Part shown: in pieces, positions 59,233 to 64,000 of the stretch
How positions within the stretch are numbered: the first letter of the stretch is position 1
Layout of the letters: each line of letters begins with the position of its first letter
NCBI GenBank assembly: GCA_027627225.1
Contig: CM051024.1
Span: forward strand, 48,209,547 to 48,273,546
Source: Congeria kusceri
Lineage: Eukaryota; Mollusca; Bivalvia; Myida; Dreissenidae
Direction of reading: 5' to 3'
DNA: 64,000 nucleotides
The notes under the pieces: model-generated
The model's database searches: none
Told to the model about the DNA's origin: nothing
What the model saw: only the letters and a program-made list of their open reading frames with translations
Position numbers and translations under genes: made by a program

Positions 59233-60825
59233 TAAACGCTGGTATGGCGTCTAGCAAGGATTGAGCCTGTTGTAGTTTACGTTTCTGTGCTTGGTATTAA
59301 ATGGCATAAACCAAAAATAATTGGCATTTGAAATAAGGAAATTATTTGCCATAATGATAATTATGTTGCCATTAATATAGAGAACATGTATTACAATTTA
59401 GTTTTCGGTACAAATGAATCAGTTTGAACAACACAAACAATTTGATACCAAGAACGGTTATGATTTTTAATCGTCATAAATAACAAAACGTTATTTTTAA
59501 CATATTTACATAAACGCGCACTTTAGTAGTGTTATGACGAAAGCAACGGAACAATAAATCATCCATTCACAATGTGTTCAATAAATTGAAAATAAATGCA
59601 CTAAACTTGATTAAACATGATCAGTTAATGTTTGAGGCTAAAACATTTTTACCAAAAATTAAGCACGCTATAGTCAATATTGACAGGATCTTGCACATTT
59701 TAATTTCAATACGAAACTTCTAAATGGCGACTCCAAACAATTCAGTGACTTCTGTTCTCTGATAATACTGATCGTGGCAATCCATTTCGGTGTGCATTTT
59801 CAATATTATATGAATGAACGTGTGTGTTATGTATTCGTAGTGAAAAACAGCTCAATCATCATTACGAACTGTTGACAATAAGCTATTATCTAGTCAATTT
59901 TTAGAAATCGATAACTACATGTACGTGAAAGTGTAAAACCGACTCAGGTTTTTAAATATAAATGTCAGTTCGTTTAGTGTGATTTTTTGAAAACCGTAGT
60001 ATGATACAAAAGAAAAAACAGGTTACTTCCTGATCGTATGTAATAAATCAGACTTGGCACGAATAAAATAATGGCAAGCCTTACTGTTTAAGCTTCACCT
60101 GATGTATTACAGAAATCAGGCAATAACCTGTTATTATTTATATCTATTTATTTATATCTACGACCACTTTATATCTACGACCACTTGGCCATATTAATGA
60201 CAGACTCTCAATAAATTGCCGCGTTTTCTGATTTTTCTCACTGTATTGCACCAACCTTCAATATAGCCCCCACACGTCAGTATAATTGTCAGTTGCATAC
60301 ACTGACCAAAGTTTTGACCATCTTATTGAAAGTGGATGCGCCCCTTTAGGTCCATACTTATATGTTGGAATGTTTCTTTACACTTACAAAAATAGTAAAA
60401 TCCAACACCAAGATAGATCTAGCCACTGCATCTGTATTTTCTTCTGCATAAGTAGAGGTAGCTCTTTTATCTTAAATAGTGTTATTAATTGTATTACTTT
60501 AATTGGGCATACACTTATTTATTGTTTCCTTGCTAAAATGTGCCGGTGATGAAATAAACATGTCCGTTTACTATCATCACGTTATGTTGAATTTAGACTC
60601 CAACATTCACTTACCTTATAAGACCTCGAATAGACAATCAATAATTATAGCAATAATTCAGAGCGCATCGGTGAAGCATTGACATACAAGCGACCTTCTT
60701 AAGTATATTTGAGGTCATAAAATATGCATTTTAACGTACACAAATAATTTCTTTGTAATACTATGAAATATGTCCGTGTGTTATATATGACACACGTTGA
60801 TATGCAGCTGAGAATATATAAAACA
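59233..60825. other. no recognisable gene
   Basis: AT-rich. A small duplication of tatatctacgaccactt near 60150-60187. No domain in the frame at 60286-60549. Confidence 0.5.
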
Positions 60826-61062
60826 TCATGTGTTACCACCCTGTACATATTTGAAGATTATTAAAAACATTATGACAGCAACACACACACACGTTAATGC
60901 ACTTTCTTGCCAATATTTTGATTTAAGAGCTTTAAAGTTTAGTTTACCACAAACATTCCTGGACCTTCTATATAAGTGTGTTTTAGTCCCACAGACACCA
61001 CAGTACAGCCAATGACTTTGCTGTTGTTGTCTACAATTGGTACAGGACATTATGTTCCTCAA
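60826..61062 (-). CDS. unidentified small Cys-rich frame with a hydrophobic end
   Basis: 78 codons. Two C-x2-C pairs (SCTNC.., YCGVCG) spaced like a zinc ribbon near the N-terminus, a basic middle and a hydrophobic segment (CVCVAVIMFLIIF) near the C-terminus that could span a membrane. No family is recognised; it may be a transposon-derived exon. It ends next to the TTA-flanked element. Confidence 0.3.
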   Translation of the reverse strand: MRNIMSCTNCRQQQQSHWLYCGVCGTKTHLYRRSRNVCGKLNFKALKSKYWQESALTCVCVAVIMFLIIFKYVQGGNT

Positions 61063-61182
61063 AAGAAGGCGACTTATTGTTCCAATTTTTCAAACATTTG
61101 CATGTATGTCAATTTTTTTTATTGTTTTACAAAGCAACATTATAATAAACAATATTATTGAAAATTCTTATATGTGTACTTA

Positions 61183-62336
61183 AAGACGTTCGCAACAATT
61201 TCCTTCATTTTTTTTCCAACGACAGATTTTCTTAAAACTAGGCACAGACATGCATCAATGTATCCTAAAAATAAAACAGTCTTAAAAAAAAGGGGTCACG
61301 GCCTTTTCCCGGAAATATTGAATTTTGAATACGGTACCTGTCGAAGCCTCTTTTCAGTTTGCGTTACTTAGAATTGTTGAAGGATATATAGCGTTTATAT
61401 TCAAACAAAGATGGATGTTTAAATGCATATTTTTTAAATGTTTCGTTTGGTAATATACAAGTGCAGTTTAATGATAAAACGCGCTTATCTACAGTTATCA
61501 TTTACCAAATGACTTGTAATGGACGCTTAACGAAGTGAATCTTGCATTAAATTTGCCTGTGAAAACATCAATCATTTATCAAATATACGAATATCTTTTG
61601 TTCCAAACAACAGATTGTGTTCAAAGATCTCACATACATGCGTCATTGTATACTGAAACTAAAACAGTCTTAAAAAATAGGGGTCACCGGCCTTGTTCCG
61701 GAAATATTGGGTTTTGAAAACTGTACCTGTCGAAGCCCCGTTTTAGTTTGCATTTGTATCAATGTTTTAAATATATAGGATAGTTATTTTTCACACAAGG
61801 TTATGGTTCTTTCAACTGATATTTGTGTACATGCTTTGTTTGGCAATATACATGTGTATGTTGATAATAAAAACGTTTTACCTACACTTACTGCTTTAAT
61901 AATGAATTTGACTAGACATTTAAGTGTGTCAAATGGGAACTAATAATGCTGTATGAAACTTGATTTTTATTAAATGCATATTTAATTCCAAACGACAGAT
62001 TTTCTTAAAATTTCGCTCTGATATGCACCAATGTATATTAACACCAAAACATTAATAAAAAGAGTAGCCTTTTTCCTGTTTCGTTTTAATATACATAAAC
62101 AACGTATCAATATAATGAAGATATTTAATGGATCATTTCTGAACTAAATGTGTTTGGAACATTGCATAGTGTGGTTTTGATTATTGTACATGCTTTATGA
62201 TCATTACTATTAACAATATGTATTTTGAATGGTCATTAGAGAGGAAATTAGTATATTGTAACCTATATACAATAAAGAAAAAATGAAGCACAAGGAGAGA
62301 TTAACCCAATTATTTCCTTTTTGTTGCGAACGTCTT
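61183..62336. mobile_element. TTA-flanked inverted-repeat element with internal tandem repeats
   Basis: AAGACGTTCGCAACAA at 61183-61198 is the exact complement of the right end (62321-62336). TTA flanks both sides (61180-61182 and 62337-62339), the target duplication favoured by PIF/Harbinger. The interior is three tandem copies of about 386 bp, starting near 61214, 61601 and 61986, with ttccaa(a)cgacagattttc, aaaacagtcttaaaaa, ggggtcac and ggaaatattg. No transposase is present. Confidence 0.85.
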
Positions 62337-62339
62337 TTA

Positions 62340-63382
62340 GGCATTCAACCCATAATACTCAATGTCTAGAACACCAGTAATCATAGTATTTTCTTGAAGG
62401 ACATTCTTATCTGGACTATTCTGCAAAATGTTGGGAGATTTTACCGTTTGGTTTGTCAGATATAGTTTAATTACCATACCCCCTCTTTTGCTAAACACAT
62501 CAACAACTGAAAAGCTATAGGCATCTTTACAAGTGAAATACTTTATTAATATTTCATAAACTTCATATAAATAAACATTTATGAATGGTATATTGAACAC
62601 ATATTATGAAAATATTCAACAATTATTCTTGAATCAATTAATATGGAAGTAATATGTACTCATATTGCTAATTATATTTATGATCAGTGAGAATTTTCCT
62701 GTTCTATTTTTTGAAAGCCATAAACAAAATGTGATAAACTTCCTTATTTTATGCATGTTCTGAATCTAAACCATAATATATTTTATTCTTGGACAATAAG
62801 CCATACAATAAAGGCAAAACAAATAAACTTTACCATGCAAATTTGAAAAATTAAAACATTTTTTAACACTACCCCCATAACAAATTAAGCTGAACCTTTT
62901 TTAGAGATACCTTTTTTTAAATATTTTAAAATAATTATTAAGAACCTAAGAAAGGTACTGCCATAAACTTTAAAAAGTTCTTATATACAAAATACAAGCA
63001 ATATATAGCATTAGTTCCATAAATTTTGAAGATAAAACATTAAAATTAAACTTTGTTTCATCATTGTATGTTCTGTTATAAACAATATTTATTCTACGTC
63101 TAAAACACATAATCTAGAATAAAAGCAAAAGAGTTGAATTAACTAAATTTACAATTACTACATTTTATAAATGAAATAAATACAAACATAACAGACAGAA
63201 CCAATTTGTGCTGCATTAACACATGTTCATCTAAAAAAAAATTAACGTTCCAGGCCATGTCAATCATGAACTTTACTGTGTTACAAAAATGAGTGTTTTT
63301 TTTAAAAATCCCCTTATTTGTGTTACAAAGGTTTCTAACGTCCTTTTTGCAATTGTATTATATGGTTTCCCATCCATTATAT
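62340..63382. other. no confident gene
   Basis: The minus-strand frame at 62337-62600 (87 codons) has no recognised domain. The rest is AT-rich. Confidence 0.45.
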
Positions 63383-63730
63383 TTACATGTTAAATACTAA
63401 ATAAACTGTCCGCGCCTTCACATTTGAATGTTTCGATTGTACATAACTCGGAGCCAGCGATGTCCTCTGCTGTAATATTTTTATCACGTCAGTATAGGCA
63501 AGGAGACCCAAGGAATCAATGTTTCTGGCCTTCTCATTTTTGAACATCAGCTGGTTAAGCCCAGCTGTTGATGAATATGGGAATGCGATTGCTACTAGCG
63601 ATGCCTCTGGTTGAACACTAACAGCCTTGTCGCCATCTAACATGTCGCCCATCGTACTGGATGTGTGTTTGCTTTTCTGAACAGCAGCATCACGTAAAAG
63701 AAACTTTCGTACACAGTTAAACAGTAGATT
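63383..63730 (-). CDS. unidentified exon-like frame, 116 codons
   Basis: Open from just after a TAG at 63731 to the stop at 63383. Its composition is more balanced than its surroundings. The first part is basic (CVRKFLLRDAAVQKSKHTSS), then MGDMLDGDKAVSVQPEASLV and a mixed hydrophobic/polar stretch. The first ATG is at 63652, but the frame extends 26 codons upstream of it, suggesting a terminal exon entered by splicing. No family is recognised. Confidence 0.4.
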   Translation of the reverse strand, partial: NLLFNCVRKFLLRDAAVQKSKHTSSTMGDMLDGDKAVSVQPEASLVAIAFPYSSTAGLNQLMFKNEKARNIDSLGLLAYTDVIKILQQRTSLAPSYVQSKHSNVKARTVYLVFNM

Positions 63731-64000
63731 CTACTTACAGACTGATTTTAATTTACACAAAAATCATTGCTTAAATGATTGTCTGATATGGCACCGATGT
63801 CAGTTGAGCAAAATTTAATGCTTAATGTTGAATTTTTACAGATGCTTTTATAACCGACTTATAAGGTTATGTTATAATACTTAAACAGAATGACGAAGCA
63901 AAATTGATAGCATTTTTAATATGGAAATTGTAACATAATTATATGATTATTTGTAAACATAGAACTTTGTTAAATTAAGCTTGGAAACTAATACTAGTAC
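63731..64000. other. no recognisable gene at window edge
   Basis: AT-rich sequence. A missing upstream exon for the 63383-63730 frame could lie here or beyond. Confidence 0.4.

Noticed and set aside
62337..62600. Possible relation of this minus-strand frame to the Gypsy gag-tail frame at 23064-23444
   Set aside because: Only a loose F-KRG-M--K similarity; not enough to claim homology.

Overview
The window looks like nuclear DNA of a mollusc, most likely a bivalve. By eye it is about two-thirds A+T, almost gene-free, and packed with repeats. The inference rests on the mix of elements: L1-like, CR1/L2-like and BovB/RTE-like LINEs, a Penelope-like fragment, DIRS and Gypsy remnants, PIF/Harbinger pieces, tRNA-like short elements and dispersed repeats carrying a ggggccataactc motif. 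An immunity-related GTPase (IRG) of animal type fits too. No bacterial, viral or organellar gene organisation is visible. The species cannot be named from sequence alone.

Layout. 1-1.9 kb: two tandem satellites and an AAT microsatellite. 3.1-3.6 kb: 56-bp tandem repeat. 4.2-6.2 kb: dispersed repeat R1. 7.35-11.5 kb: minus-strand L1-like LINE with one nonsense codon in its large ORF. 13.4-16.7 kb: a TA-flanked tRNA-like element split by two inverted-repeat elements. 18.3-19.2 kb: Harbinger transposase fragment and a possible first exon. 19.9-24.0 kb: LINE tail, DIRS-like remnant and deleted Gypsy-like remnant, the last two on the minus strand. 26.3-27.35 kb: repeat X and a LINE 3' end. 29.4-34.9 kb: a 16-bp inverted repeat brackets a Penelope-like fragment, a hammerhead-ribozyme motif, another TA-flanked tRNA-like element and a LINE 3' end. 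36-40.4 kb: R2 and R3 in opposite orientations around a TA array. 42.1-44.5 kb: the main gene. 46.2-47.2 kb: palindromic tandem repeat and LINE tail. 48.7-50.9 kb: decayed BovB/RTE-like LINE. 51.2-52.2 kb: satellite A again. 56-58.5 kb: LINE tail and IRG pseudogene. 58.8-59.2 kb: intact TA-flanked element. 61.2-62.3 kb: TTA-flanked inverted-repeat element built on a 386-bp tandem repeat. 63.4-63.7 kb: unidentified exon-like ORF.

The most convincing host gene is on the minus strand at 42.1-44.5 kb. A 16-codon first coding exon is followed by a 101-bp intron and a long exon. The long exon encodes about 22 tandem 17-residue repeats running in frame into an IRG-type GTPase with clear G1, G3 and G4 motifs. 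Two small frame breaks need checking. A related copy at 57.5-58.5 kb is a pseudogene with a ruined P-loop. The other standout is a near-perfect minimal type I hammerhead motif at 30273-30310 beside the Penelope-like remnant. Everything else is mobile DNA or tandem repeat, and long stretches show nothing recognisable.
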